A stretch of 64,000 bases of DNA from assembly GCF_022347565.1 (NCBI RefSeq), contig NZ_JAKRGH010000004.1:62001-126000 (forward strand), in the 5' to 3' direction. The notes beneath the pieces are model-generated. The model saw only the letters and a program-made list of their open reading frames with translations. It was not told where the DNA came from and did not search any database. Position numbers and translations under genes: made by a program. Positions 1 through 8,944 of this stretch are shown here, one piece after another. Every line of letters begins with the position of its first letter. Position 1 is the first letter of the stretch. The stretch comes from Vibrio sp. Of7-15 (GTDB taxonomy: Bacteria > Pseudomonadota > Gammaproteobacteria > Enterobacterales > Vibrionaceae).

Positions 1-1103
1 ACATCCACCTAGATACCACTCAAACCGCAGGCGAACCAAGTTGGAACCAATCAGGTACATTATTTGAAGGTATTGAGCGTTGGTCTGAACGTAAAGCCAT
101 ATTATCAATTGAAGACGTAAAAACTCGTGCTAAGCAGACGTTAAAGTGGCAAATCGCCAACGGTATCCAACACGTTCGTACTCATGTGGATGTCTCTGAT
201 CCTACTCTTACTGCATTAAAAGCCATGATTGAAGTACGCGAAGAGATGTCCGAGTGGGTTGATTTACAAATAGTGGCTTTCCCCCAAGAAGGCATTATGT
301 CTTTCCCTAATGGTAAAGATCTACTAGAGGAAGCCTTAAAAATAGGTGCTGATGTTGTCGGTGCTATTCCACATTTCGAGTTCACTCGTGAATATGGTGT
401 CGAATCTTTGCATTACGTCTTTGAGCTGGTAAGCAAATACGACTGTCTCGTTGATGTTCACTGTGATGAAATCGACGACGAGCAGTCACGCTTTTTAGAA
501 ACCCTTGCCGCTTTAGCGCATAAACATGACATCGGTGAACGTGTCACCGCAAGCCATACCACGGCGATGGGATCTTATAATGGCGCTTATGCGTCTCGCC
601 TATTCCGCCTACTTAAAATGTCAAAAGTGAACTTTGTGGCGAACCCTCTGGTAAACATTCACCTTCAGGGGCGCTTTGATGATTACCCGAAACGCCGCGG
701 TGTCACACGAGTAAAAGAGATGCTCGCTGCAAACATTAATGTATGCTTTGGCCACGATGATGTGTTCGACCCGTGGTACCCATTAGGTACAGCAAATATG
801 CTACAAACGCTTCATATGGGGCTGCATGTATGCCAGTTAATGGGTTATGAGCAAATCAACCAAGGGCTGGATTTAATCAGTTATAACTCAGCAAAAGTCC
901 TTAATATCCAAGACCGATACGGTATTGAAATAGGCAAACCAGCAAACCTGATTATTATTGCGGCTGAAAATGGCTTTGATGCTGTTCGTCGCCAAGCACC
1001 AGTACGATATTCCATTCGTGGTGGTAAAATAATCGCCCAAACACAACCTGCTACCACCAGCATTCATTTAAACAGTGAAGAAACCGTCACTTTCAAACGT
1101 TAA
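1..1103 (+). CDS. codA: Cytosine deaminase, 5'-truncated by window edge
   Basis: Hydrolyses cytosine to uracil and ammonia in the cytoplasm (pyrimidine salvage). The reading frame is open from base 3, so the gene starts outside the window and roughly the first 60 residues are missing compared with the about 427-residue enteric enzyme. Visible family marks are the metal-site stretch IHLDTTQ at the left edge, [10 protein letters not shown], the catalytic HCDEIDDE segment, SHTTAM, and [13 protein letters not shown] carrying the metal-binding Asp. The whole length reads as a close CodA homologue ending in a basic C-terminus. In enterics codA follows the permease gene codB; that neighbour would lie left of the window. 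A strong hairpin follows the stop. Very sure of the family and function. Confidence 0.97.
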   Translation, partial: IHLDTTQTAGEPSWNQSGTLFEGIERWSERKAILSIEDVKTRAKQTLKWQIANGIQHVRTHVDVSDPTLTALKAMIEVREEMSEWVDLQIVAFPQEGIMSFPNGKDLLEEALKIGADVVGAIPHFEFTREYGVESLHYVFELVSKYDCLVDVHCDEIDDEQSRFLETLAALAHKHDIGERVTASHTTAMGSYNGAYASRLFRLLKMSKVNFVANPLVNIHLQGRFDDYPKRRGVTRVKEMLAANINVCFGHDDVFDPWYPLGTANMLQTLHMGLHVCQLMGYEQINQGLDLISYNSAKVLNIQDRYGIEIGKPANLIIIAAENGFDAVRRQAPVRYSIRGGKIIAQTQPATTSIHLNSEETVTFKR

Positions 1104-1129
1104 ATAGAGTATTTAACACATTAAAACAT

Positions 1130-1173
1130 AAAGCCATGACTATTCATCGTATAGAAAGTAGTCATGGCTTTTT
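1130..1173. terminator. Bidirectional rho-independent terminator
   Basis: Arms AAAGCCATGACTA (1130-1142) and TAGTCATGGCTTT (1159-1171) pair perfectly around a 16-base loop, with T-runs on both strands. It lies between the convergent codA and GNAT genes. Confidence 0.85.
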
Positions 1174-1202
1174 ATATTCTGCACCTGTTAATGCCAGTAA
1201 AA

Positions 1203-1622
1203 TTACAGAATTAAACTCATTTTTACGTAGTCTACGTTCTGGTAGCTAAATACACTGCTCTTTTGACTCAAACCCGCTTTTTTATAAAATGGAATCGCCG
1301 ATGTGGTGACATCACTCCACACGTATTGAATATCGTAATGCTGCAAATACTCAAGAACATGCCGGATCATCGCTTTGCCAAGGCCATGCCCTTGATAATC
1401 CGTTAACACCGCTAATTTTCTAATCTTGGCCACATTTCGACCATGGTATTTCAACATGAAAACGGAACAAACCGCCACAACTTCACCATCATGTAAAGCA
1501 CCAAAGTGATGGCCAAATAAATCCAAATCGACAGGACTTGGCTGCTCATCATCCACAAGTCCCATGGTTTTACGTACTGATTTTGTTTGCTGAAAAGAAA
1601 TATCTGTAATTCTCAATTGCAT
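1203..1622 (-). CDS. GNAT family N-acetyltransferase
   Basis: Predicted acetyl-CoA-dependent N-acetyltransferase of the GNAT fold; substrate unknown. The acetyl-CoA loop is seen as KLAVLTDYQGHGLGKAMIRH (motif A, Q/R-x-x-G-x-G/A type), followed by a C-terminal part with IPFYKKAGL that is typical of the family. The start at 1622 (MQLRITDI) is preceded by GGGA about eight bases upstream; a longer in-frame ATG at 1661 has no ribosome binding site and would add 13 residues. Single gene, convergent with codA and divergent from the cis/trans isomerase gene. The substrate cannot be inferred from context. Confidence 0.88.
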   Translation of the reverse strand: MQLRITDISFQQTKSVRKTMGLVDDEQPSPVDLDLFGHHFGALHDGEVVAVCSVFMLKYHGRNVAKIRKLAVLTDYQGHGLGKAMIRHVLEYLQHYDIQYVWSDVTTSAIPFYKKAGLSQKSSVFSYQNVDYVKMSLIL

Positions 1623-1691
1623 GAACTCATCCCTAGGCATTGACAAATGTACAACGTTCATAAAAACAAATATGATTCAGTTATTCACTCA

Positions 1692-1716
1692 TATAATCTA
1701 TTCTAGTTATAGAATA
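1692..1716 (+). promoter_or_regulatory. Possible -10 element and operator-like palindrome upstream of cti
   Basis: A TATAAT hexamer (1692-1697) is followed by a perfect 7-4-7 inverted repeat, TATTCTA-gtta-TAGAATA (1699-1716), between the divergent GNAT and cis/trans isomerase genes. No good -35 element is visible at the usual distance. Repressor-operator or simple AT-rich palindrome are both possible. Confidence 0.35.
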
Positions 1717-1771
1717 AGCAGTTAGCTGTGAACTAGAATCAAATCAATATTAATAAGAAGCAGTGGAAGCA

Positions 1772-4138
1772 ATGACAAATCATTCAACTCAAAAGCTCTT
1801 ACTTTTAACTATAGTCGTTTTCTTTTCTGGGTGTGCTGCCTACGCAGGCTTGAATTACGATCAGCTCTTTGGTGAAGAAAAACCAAAAGAACGTATTTAC
1901 GATGAAAACTCCGGCATTGCCAAACATTATAATGAGCAAGTAAAACCCATTATCGATAACCGCTGTGTCGTCTGTCACGCCTGTTACGACGCCCCCTGCC
2001 AACTAAAAATGTCCTCTCCTGAAGGCATCGATCGCGGCGCTCATAAAAACTTGGTGTACGAGGGGACTCGCCTTCTTGCTGCTAATCCAACACGATTATT
2101 TGAAGACGCACAAACCACAGAAGAGTGGCGAGATATTGGCTTTAGTCCAATTCTAAACGAACGTGAGCAAAGCCAACTGGCCAACTTAGAGGCAGGAGTC
2201 ATGGCACGAATGCTGACGTTAAAATTAAACAACCCACTGCCACAAGACAATCAGCTAGAAGGCTTCGATTTTTCCACAGACAGAGATCAGCAATGTCCGA
2301 CCATTGAAGAGATGGCAAGCTATGAAGAAAATTACCCAACATGGGGGATGCCTTATGGAATGCCAGCATTAAGTGCAGAAGAGCATGACACCCTAATCCA
2401 ATGGCTGGCGGAAGGCGCAAACATGAGTGAACCTACGCCGTTAACAACGAAGCAAATCGAAGATATTCGTCAGTGGGAAACGTTCTTAAATGGTGATAGC
2501 CTCAAGCAGCAGCTAACTAGCCGCTACATTTACGAGCACCTATTTCTCTCGCACCTCTATTTTTCAAATCATGCTGGAAATCCCACGTTTTTTAAACTTA
2601 TTCGCTCAGCAACACCGCCAGAGAAGCCAATAACACCGATTGCTTCAAGACGTCCTTATGACGATCCAAAAGTGGATCGAGTCTATTACCGTTTTTCTCC
2701 GGTACGTGGCACCATTGTCGATAAAACCCACATGCCTTATGCCCTCAATGGCGATAAATTAAAGCGTCTGAACGATCTTTTCATCAACCGTAGCTACGAG
2801 GTTTCTGAATTACCGAGCTACAATGCCGACGTCGCGGCAAACCCTCTTACCGCTTTCATGCAACTGCCTGTGGATGCTCGGTTTAAGTTCATGTTGGATA
2901 ACGCGCAAAACACCATTATGGGCTTCATCAAAGGACCGGTATGTCGTGGGCAACTAGCACTGAATGTGATTAATGATCGTTTTTGGGTGTTATTTTTAGA
3001 CCCAGATATGGCCAATATTCCTGAAGTAAATGAATTCTACGCTTCACAAATCGACAATTTAAAGCTCCCTGGAGAACTTGAAAGTAATACTCTCCCTCTG
3101 CATCAATGGGTGAAATATTCCAAACAGCAAGGCCGTTACTTAAAAGCAAAATCAGAGTTTATGAACAGCTGGTTCAAAGATGGTCAGCACATTTCAACCG
3201 ATGTGTTATGGGATGGTAACGGGCATAACGACAACGCTGCCCTAACTGTTTTCCGCCACTTCGACAGCGCTTCTGTTGTAAAAGGTCTTGTGGGTGAACC
3301 ACCAAAAACCGCATGGATTCTGGATTACTCACTGTTCGAGCGAATTCATTACCTATTAGTGGCCGGATTTGATGTGTATGGTAACTTTGGCCATCAGCTG
3401 ATCACCCGCATGTTTATGGATTTTCTGCGAATGGAAGGTGAATCGAACTTTTTAGCGCTATTACCGCCGGAAACACGTAAAAAAGAACTCGCTAAGTGGT
3501 ATCAAAACTCAACACCTCAGCTTAGTCAGTTCTTACAAGGTGATATTCAGCCATTCGAGCAACCGACTCAGGTCAAATACGTTACGGAAAATCACAAAGA
3601 AGAGCTGTATAGCAAAATCAAAGATCATTTATCACTGGTGCTCTCAGACAGGTATGAAATTACACATACCCCACTAGCAACACAAAGTGAGAAAGATCTG
3701 CAAACCATAGATAAATTATCTCATGATGGCATTTACTTACTGCCTCAGTTGACCATGGTCATGATCGACAGCAAAGATAAATCCAGTAGCCAGCTGTTTA
3801 CCCTTATTCATAATAATAAGCACAGTAATATTTCCAGCTTATTCAATGAAGACAGTAACCGTCTACCAAAAGAAGACACTCTAACTTTAGTCAAAGGAAT
3901 CGTCGGCAGCTACCCTGCGGCTTACTGGTCCCTCAATGAAACAGAGATCCCAGAGCTGCTGACTCACCTACGTTCGCTTCGTACAGAAGAAGATTACGTA
4001 AAACTACTTGATCGATTTGCAGTCAGACGAAGCTCTGATAAATTTTGGCCATTAAGCGATAAAGTGCATCAGTGGTATCAGCAAGATCAGCCCATAGAAG
4101 CGGGATTGTTGGATTACAATCGCTTCCAAAACCGATAG
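1772..4138 (+). CDS. cti: Fatty acid cis/trans isomerase (periplasmic haem lipoprotein)
   Basis: Converts cis- to trans-unsaturated acyl chains in membrane phospholipids, a rapid response to solvent, heat or osmotic stress known from Pseudomonas and Vibrio. The N-terminus is a lipoprotein signal with lipobox FSGC (Cys at residue 21). A c-type haem motif CVVCH sits around residues 65-69, inside the family signature HACYDAPCQL, followed by GIDRGAHK and YEGTRLL. The length, 788 residues, fits the family. ATG at 1772 is preceded by AAGAAG 11 bases upstream; a GTG at 1763 would add three residues but sits almost on that site. Monocistronic, ended by a strong hairpin. The family call is firm; direction and trigger of activity are from the literature. 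Confidence 0.93.
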   Translation: MTNHSTQKLLLLTIVVFFSGCAAYAGLNYDQLFGEEKPKERIYDENSGIAKHYNEQVKPIIDNRCVVCHACYDAPCQLKMSSPEGIDRGAHKNLVYEGTRLLAANPTRLFEDAQTTEEWRDIGFSPILNEREQSQLANLEAGVMARMLTLKLNNPLPQDNQLEGFDFSTDRDQQCPTIEEMASYEENYPTWGMPYGMPALSAEEHDTLIQWLAEGANMSEPTPLTTKQIEDIRQWETFLNGDSLKQQLTSRYIYEHLFLSHLYFSNHAGNPTFFKLIRSATPPEKPITPIASRRPYDDPKVDRVYYRFSPVRGTIVDKTHMPYALNGDKLKRLNDLFINRSYEVSELPSYNADVAANPLTAFMQLPVDARFKFMLDNAQNTIMGFIKGPVCRGQLALNVINDRFWVLFLDPDMANIPEVNEFYASQIDNLKLPGELESNTLPLHQWVKYSKQQGRYLKAKSEFMNSWFKDGQHISTDVLWDGNGHNDNAALTVFRHFDSASVVKGLVGEPPKTAWILDYSLFERIHYLLVAGFDVYGNFGHQLITRMFMDFLRMEGESNFLALLPPETRKKELAKWYQNSTPQLSQFLQGDIQPFEQPTQVKYVTENHKEELYSKIKDHLSLVLSDRYEITHTPLATQSEKDLQTIDKLSHDGIYLLPQLTMVMIDSKDKSSSQLFTLIHNNKHSNISSLFNEDSNRLPKEDTLTLVKGIVGSYPAAYWSLNETEIPELLTHLRSLRTEEDYVKLLDRFAVRRSSDKFWPLSDKVHQWYQQDQPIEAGLLDYNRFQNR

Positions 4139-4168
4139 TGCGTAATTTATTACAAAATTACCTATAAT

Positions 4169-4207
4169 AAAAAATCGCCAACCTCAAATGAGCTTGGCGA
4201 TTTTTTA
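4169..4207. terminator. Bidirectional terminator after cti
   Basis: AAAAAATCGCCAA (from 4169) pairs with TTGGCGATTTTTT (to 4207). A-run before and T-run after the stem let it serve both convergent genes. Confidence 0.85.
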
Positions 4208-4229
4208 TGCTGTTATAGAAACAGAACAT

Positions 4230-4541
4230 TTATTTGATTGGTTGCTTTTCTAAACAGCTCCGACACAAACAACTTGATGCACTTTTTAGATCAGCGCTGA
4301 TTTCCCGCTCTTCTAATTCAAAGCACCAACAGGTTAACTTTCCAGCCGAAATATCACACTGACTTGGTTTTCCACACCCCTCACATTGATGAGTTTGTGT
4401 CTCTCCTTTCAGCGCATCCATGATATCTCGGCGTTGGTCTTCACCCATGTTTTTCCACTGAATAATTTCAGGTATGGTTCTTTTACAACCAGAACAAATA
4501 CCACCAGAGTTTTTACACGCCGCAATACACGGAGTTTGCAT
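4230..4541 (-). CDS. DUF1289 - cysteine-rich CWC fusion protein
   Basis: A 103-residue cytoplasmic protein with two cysteine-rich modules. The N-terminal part (MQTPCIAAC, then GICSGCKRT, EIIQW, MGEDQRRDIM) is a DUF1289 domain, a presumed metal or Fe-S binding module. The C-terminal part (CEGCGKPSQC, TCWCFEL, CLCRSCL) matches the cysteine-rich CWC family, named for its Cys-Trp-Cys. Thirteen or more cysteines suggest zinc or Fe-S binding. ATG at 4541 has GAGG seven bases upstream; a TTG start seven codons earlier is unlikely. Function is unknown for both domains; the fusion itself is clear from the sequence. Confidence 0.85.
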   Translation of the reverse strand: MQTPCIAACKNSGGICSGCKRTIPEIIQWKNMGEDQRRDIMDALKGETQTHQCEGCGKPSQCDISAGKLTCWCFELEEREISADLKSASSCLCRSCLEKQPIK

Positions 4542-4622
4542 ACACCAACCTCGACTACACAATGAGATGACCGCTAGAGTGCACTTATTATCTTAATTCT
4601 AGGCTTAAGTCAAAAACATAAC

Positions 4623-6374
4623 TCAATGCTTAATGGCCGATTGCACATCATAAACTGAGACAGTGCCACTCACTTCATTCGCAACAAGCAGCATCGCATT
4701 TTTTGTTGGGCTATAAGCTGCTGGAATAAACTTAATGCCTTCCGGAGCCAGATCCCCCGCTTGCTGATAGCGGCCAGACAATGTCACAGGTGACGTACTA
4801 TCATCAATTTTATACTCAGCACCCGTCGCACGGTTCAATATATAATCTATATACTTAGCCTCACTTGGCTTAGTGATATCGTAAATAAAAATACCACCCA
4901 TGCGTTCCAGACCAATAAACGCATAAGTACGATCATTTACCTGCCCAATTGCCAACGCTTCTGGCTCAACACCTTTATCATCAGAACGGCTATCGCCTTT
5001 GTTTTTACTTTCATCGCTATTGAACATCGAGCCTAAACGATCAGCAGTAATACGCTCAAAATCAGAACCACTGTCGAATACTTGCTCCCCTTGGCTGTTC
5101 CAAATTGAGAATGAACGACCGCCGTAAGCAAACAGTTTTTCAAACACACCATCATTATTTTCATCACCCAATGCGGTCGTCACTTTTAAACGGCCAAGCT
5201 CTGCTTTTGACAAATTCTTCGCCTGTGGATGATGTTCTGATAATGCTAATTTACCCGCACGAGTTTCTTCACTGTACCCTAGACAACCATCTTCTTCATC
5301 AAACTCAAGACCACCAGCGTTAATACAAGCGACTTCATTCGGAGCGCTAAACCAGTAATCACGCGCATCCCCCTCATTGGCCGTCACAATATACTGCTCA
5401 CCATCCACCGAGTAACTGGTGATCGTGTCAGGTTGATACAAGCTAAAAACACCTCGGCGGGGCTTAATATTAATGGCTTGATCTTTGTCGCTCACATCAA
5501 GCGCATTTTTTTCATCGCCTAAGTCTTTATAACCAAGGCCATGGATTTGCGTAATGGTTAAAGAGCTAAGATCAACTTCTGCTAATGCGTTGTTCTCTTG
5601 CAACGATACCCACGCTTTTTTACTATCTTGTGACACGGTAATGTATTCAGGCTCAATATCTTGTGCAAGAGAACTGTTTTTAGGGCTAGCGAATTTAAAG
5701 CCATCCGCAATCAAAGCCGCTTTCTGCTCTTCAAACTTTTCAAACCCAAGCATGGTGGCAATACCCTCAGGTTTACCCTGTTTTATCGCTATCACGCTTA
5801 TCGAACCATTAGGATCACGCTTATAATCACTGCTCGGTTCACCTTCATTGGCAACAATCGCTTTGCTGCCATCCGGTGTGAACGTCACCATATCTGGCAG
5901 TGAGCCCACTTCTACCGCGGTAATAAGCTCTGGAGATGCAGAGTCAAGCCTATAGAAAAGCACAACGCCTTTAGCTTGTTTATCTTCATTGGCAACGGCA
6001 ATAGCCAGTAAGTCGTTGTAAATAGACAGTGAGTTCGCACCACCAAGCGGTACTATTTGTTTGGATGCTAGAGTCACTGATTGAGGAAGTTGCAAATATT
6101 GAGCACTTAACGTGCTTGCGGTTAATGGATTCTTTACTGCGGTGGTGTTTACGGCACTCAAGTCAATAATATCAACTCTATTTTTTGCGCCATTTACAAC
6201 ATACGCTTTCTGAGTTTTTTGGTGGTAATCAATGATCTCTGCGGCCCCTTCACCGTAAATCCCACTTTGATAACGCCCCACCATTGTCATCGATAAATCA
6301 GCAAATACTGGAAAACTAACTAAAGAAACTAAACCAAGTGCCGCAACGACCGATTGTTTACGCATTTTCATCAT
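4623..6374 (-). CDS. Choice-of-anchor I family beta-propeller protein
   Basis: A 583-residue secreted protein with a Sec signal peptide (hydrophobic core about residues 8-22, cleavage after VFA). Propeller-like repeats include KAYVVNGAKNRVDIIDLSAV, MVTFTPDGSKAIVANEGEPS and YIVTANEGDARDYW, the marks of the choice-of-anchor I family, often annotated as alkaline-phosphatase-like. No C-terminal anchor is evident here. AIVANEGEP and VTANEGDARD loops may bind metal. Catalytic activity is unproven in the family. Three closely spaced Met codons near 6374 make the exact start uncertain by up to three codons. Stands alone on the minus strand. Confidence 0.85.
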   Translation of the reverse strand: MMKMRKQSVVAALGLVSLVSFPVFADLSMTMVGRYQSGIYGEGAAEIIDYHQKTQKAYVVNGAKNRVDIIDLSAVNTTAVKNPLTASTLSAQYLQLPQSVTLASKQIVPLGGANSLSIYNDLLAIAVANEDKQAKGVVLFYRLDSASPELITAVEVGSLPDMVTFTPDGSKAIVANEGEPSSDYKRDPNGSISVIAIKQGKPEGIATMLGFEKFEEQKAALIADGFKFASPKNSSLAQDIEPEYITVSQDSKKAWVSLQENNALAEVDLSSLTITQIHGLGYKDLGDEKNALDVSDKDQAINIKPRRGVFSLYQPDTITSYSVDGEQYIVTANEGDARDYWFSAPNEVACINAGGLEFDEEDGCLGYSEETRAGKLALSEHHPQAKNLSKAELGRLKVTTALGDENNDGVFEKLFAYGGRSFSIWNSQGEQVFDSGSDFERITADRLGSMFNSDESKNKGDSRSDDKGVEPEALAIGQVNDRTYAFIGLERMGGIFIYDITKPSEAKYIDYILNRATGAEYKIDDSTSPVTLSGRYQQAGDLAPEGIKFIPAAYSPTKNAMLLVANEVSGTVSVYDVQSAIKH

Positions 6375-6496
6375 CCATTAATAAAAAGAGCTCAGAGCCT
6401 AGCGCAAAACAATGACACGTATATGTAAGAAATTAGACATATACATTACAGCACATTGTTTATTTTAAGTGGTAAGAAAATACCTTAATTAACTTG

Positions 6497-6925
6497 CTAG
6501 AAATGAACTCGCATACCAACGACCCCTTCCCAGTCAACTTCGGCTTCATCAACCATATACCAAGCAGGGCCACCCTGTGCATAAAACGTTAAGTTATTAC
6601 CTTGAACCGGATAATACACACCAAGCCCAGCTCTTGGGCCAAACGTATTCTCTTTATCGTCTTGCCACTTTACACCCATGTAAGAATAAAATGGCCATAA
6701 TTCAGGCCTTGCAAGCGCATCACCAAAATTAAAGGTGGCATCAACAGCAAGACTTAGATCCGCCAGCCCAACGTGCACTTGAAACTGCTGAGTCGCTAGG
6801 CTGACACCTGAATCAGGTTCACCTAAGAACACCCCCATACTAAAACCGGAGTAACCAAAAAATTCCTGTGCATTTACAGCATTAATAGAGCTAGCAAGCA
6901 CTAAGGCAGTAATAAAACGTTTCAT
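6497..6925 (-). CDS. Hypothetical secreted protein, possible small outer-membrane barrel
   Basis: A 142-residue protein with a clear signal peptide (cleavage near AVNA-QE) and alternating aromatic/polar strands ending in GMRVHF, the terminal aromatic residue expected of an outer-membrane beta-barrel. No family is recognised. GAGAAG lies just upstream of the ATG at 6925. Separate from its neighbours, with about 120 bases before the propeller gene. Function unknown; an eight-strand barrel or a periplasmic beta protein are both possible. Confidence 0.7.
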   Translation of the reverse strand: MKRFITALVLASSINAVNAQEFFGYSGFSMGVFLGEPDSGVSLATQQFQVHVGLADLSLAVDATFNFGDALARPELWPFYSYMGVKWQDDKENTFGPRAGLGVYYPVQGNNLTFYAQGGPAWYMVDEAEVDWEGVVGMRVHF

Positions 6926-7177
6926 ACTTCTCTCATGTAATCATTTTGACCGAATGTAGTCGGTTCCCAGACATATTTCTAGACGAAAACTAATAATATC
7001 TTGTTTTTAATACAAAGATCCTAATAGCTTGCGAAAAAAATAGAACTAACTCCATAGCAAAATAAAGGCCACTCTCTATAAAAAATGCAATTAAATGACA
7101 TTTCATTGAAATACATCTTCGATCAACAAGGTCTGATAGAAAAATAACATGGATACAATGCCTTTTACGGAGCCGAT

Positions 7178-8191
7178 ATGCTGATTAAATCGCCAAAACA
7201 GTGGGAACTAAAAGAAAATCAAACCACCTCTGAGAGCCATTATCAAAATCGCCGAGATGTGCTTAAGAAATTAGGTTTAGTGGCGGCGACGTTACCTTTT
7301 GCACAGCAGTCACAAGCGGGGCTGTTTGACCTATTTGACTCAAAAAAAACCGCCACCGTCGACCGACGTGTGCCTTTAGCGGCAAAATCTTCCCCTTACT
7401 CTAACCGAGGATTAAACTTAACCCCTGAGAAAAAGGTACTCAGCTATAACAACTTTTATGAATTTGGTACGGATAAGGCATCACCAGCAGAGCTTGCTGC
7501 TAATTTTAAAACCAATCCATGGCAAGTAAAAATAGACGGCTATGTTAATAAGCCTTTCACCATTGATTTTGAAGATATTTTAAAAAAGCTGGTTATCGAA
7601 GAGCGCATTTACCGTTTCCGATGTGTTGAAGCATGGTCAATGAACATTCCTTGGATCGGTTTTCGTTTAGGGGATCTTTTAAAAATGGCGGATCCACAAA
7701 GCAAAGCAAAATACGTGGCCATGCAAACCCTTTACGATCCAGAGCAAATGCCAGGACAAAAATCTCGCCGTATCGGTGGTGGTATTGACTACCCATATGT
7801 AGAAGGCTTAACCATTGAAGAAGCCATGAACCCACTCACTATTATTGCCGTTGGGCTCTATGGCAAAACGCTTGCCCCACAAAATGGCGCACCGCTTCGT
7901 TTGGTGGTTCCTTGGAAATATGGCTTTAAGAGCATCAAATCCATTGTAAGAATGTCCCTCACTGGCGTTCAACCTCCGACAACTTGGAATAAATTGGCCG
8001 CGCGCGAATACGGCTTTTACGCCAACGTAAACCCGAATGTCGATCACCCACGCTGGAGCCAAGGCTCTGAACGTTTCATCGGGGAAGGGAATTTATTTAG
8101 CTCTACCCGCCAAAAAACACTGATGTTTAATGGCTATGGCTCTGAAGTGGCCGATTTGTACAAAGGAATGGATTTAGCGAGGAATTACTAA
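7178..8191 (+). CDS. msrP: Protein-methionine-sulfoxide reductase catalytic subunit MsrP (YedY)
   Basis: Periplasmic molybdopterin enzyme that repairs methionine sulfoxide in envelope proteins oxidised by hypochlorite and related agents. A twin-arginine signal ([10 protein letters not shown], Arg25-Arg26) exports the folded protein. The Mo-ligand cysteine is Cys149 in [30 protein letters not shown] and [20 protein letters not shown] are family signatures of the sulfite-oxidase fold. The length, 337 residues, is usual. GGAG precedes the ATG. It overlaps msrQ by one base (TAATG), as expected for the electron donor partner. Confidence 0.97.
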   Translation: MLIKSPKQWELKENQTTSESHYQNRRDVLKKLGLVAATLPFAQQSQAGLFDLFDSKKTATVDRRVPLAAKSSPYSNRGLNLTPEKKVLSYNNFYEFGTDKASPAELAANFKTNPWQVKIDGYVNKPFTIDFEDILKKLVIEERIYRFRCVEAWSMNIPWIGFRLGDLLKMADPQSKAKYVAMQTLYDPEQMPGQKSRRIGGGIDYPYVEGLTIEEAMNPLTIIAVGLYGKTLAPQNGAPLRLVVPWKYGFKSIKSIVRMSLTGVQPPTTWNKLAAREYGFYANVNPNVDHPRWSQGSERFIGEGNLFSSTRQKTLMFNGYGSEVADLYKGMDLARNY

Positions 8192-8817
8192 TGAAGCTAT
8201 TACCAAAACACATTACTGTGCTCAAAGCCTTTGTACATGCCATAAACCTAGCTTGCTTAAGTTGGTTAGTATTGGCTGTTCTCGGTGATCGCCTTGGTGC
8301 CGACCCTATTCAAGCATTGTCTCATTTTACGGGAAAAGCCGCTTTAAATATGTTGATCGTCACCATGCTCATTTCACCGGTGGCTCGCCATTTCAAACAA
8401 GGTATGCTGGTTCGTGCCAGAAGAATGATTGGCCTTTATAGCTTTTTCTGGGCGCTATTGCATTTAAGTGTTTATGCGTGGCTAGATTTAGGTTTGAACC
8501 TTTCACTACTTGGGGAAGAGCTCATTAAGCGTCCATATTTAACCATTGGCGCTGTGTCTTGGTTGGTTCTATTTGCTCTTGCTATTACATCAACACAAAA
8601 AATCCAAAGAAAAATGGGGAAACGCTGGCAAACCTTACATAACTGGGTATACCTTGCGGTTATTTTAAGTCCTATCCATTATTACTGGTCTGTTAAATCT
8701 GGAATTACTGAACCACTTATTTATATCCTAATTTCTCTGGCTCTACTGGCGCTACGTTGGAAAACATTTAAGCGTTGGGTTAATCACTGCATGCCTGCTC
8801 GCTTACAACAGTCCTAA
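8191..8817 (+). CDS. msrQ: Haem-binding membrane subunit MsrQ (YedZ)
   Basis: Inner-membrane b-haem protein that passes electrons from the quinone pool or flavin reductase to MsrP. About six hydrophobic segments are visible, with conserved histidines in LLHLSVYAWLD, TLHNWVYL and PIHYYW, matching the ferric-reductase-like fold. The length, 208 residues, is normal. GAGG in the end of msrP serves as its ribosome binding site, and the one-base overlap indicates translational coupling. Confidence 0.96.
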   Translation: MKLLPKHITVLKAFVHAINLACLSWLVLAVLGDRLGADPIQALSHFTGKAALNMLIVTMLISPVARHFKQGMLVRARRMIGLYSFFWALLHLSVYAWLDLGLNLSLLGEELIKRPYLTIGAVSWLVLFALAITSTQKIQRKMGKRWQTLHNWVYLAVILSPIHYYWSVKSGITEPLIYILISLALLALRWKTFKRWVNHCMPARLQQS

Positions 8818-8834
8818 TACATCAGTCCAAAATC

Positions 8835-8875
8835 TGGCAAGTGCTGTATAAACCCCACATAAATAGCACTTGCCA
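8835..8875 (+). terminator. Hairpin after msrPQ
   Basis: TGGCAAGTGCT (8835-8845) pairs with AGCACTTGCCA (8865-8875). The loop is 19 bases and the following sequence is A-rich rather than T-rich, so termination is only possible. Confidence 0.4.
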
Positions 8876-8944
8876 AACAAAATAATATCAACAACTTGCA
8901 CGATTGTTTACACTTGCGCTATCTCAGGTACAAGGTAAGTTGTT

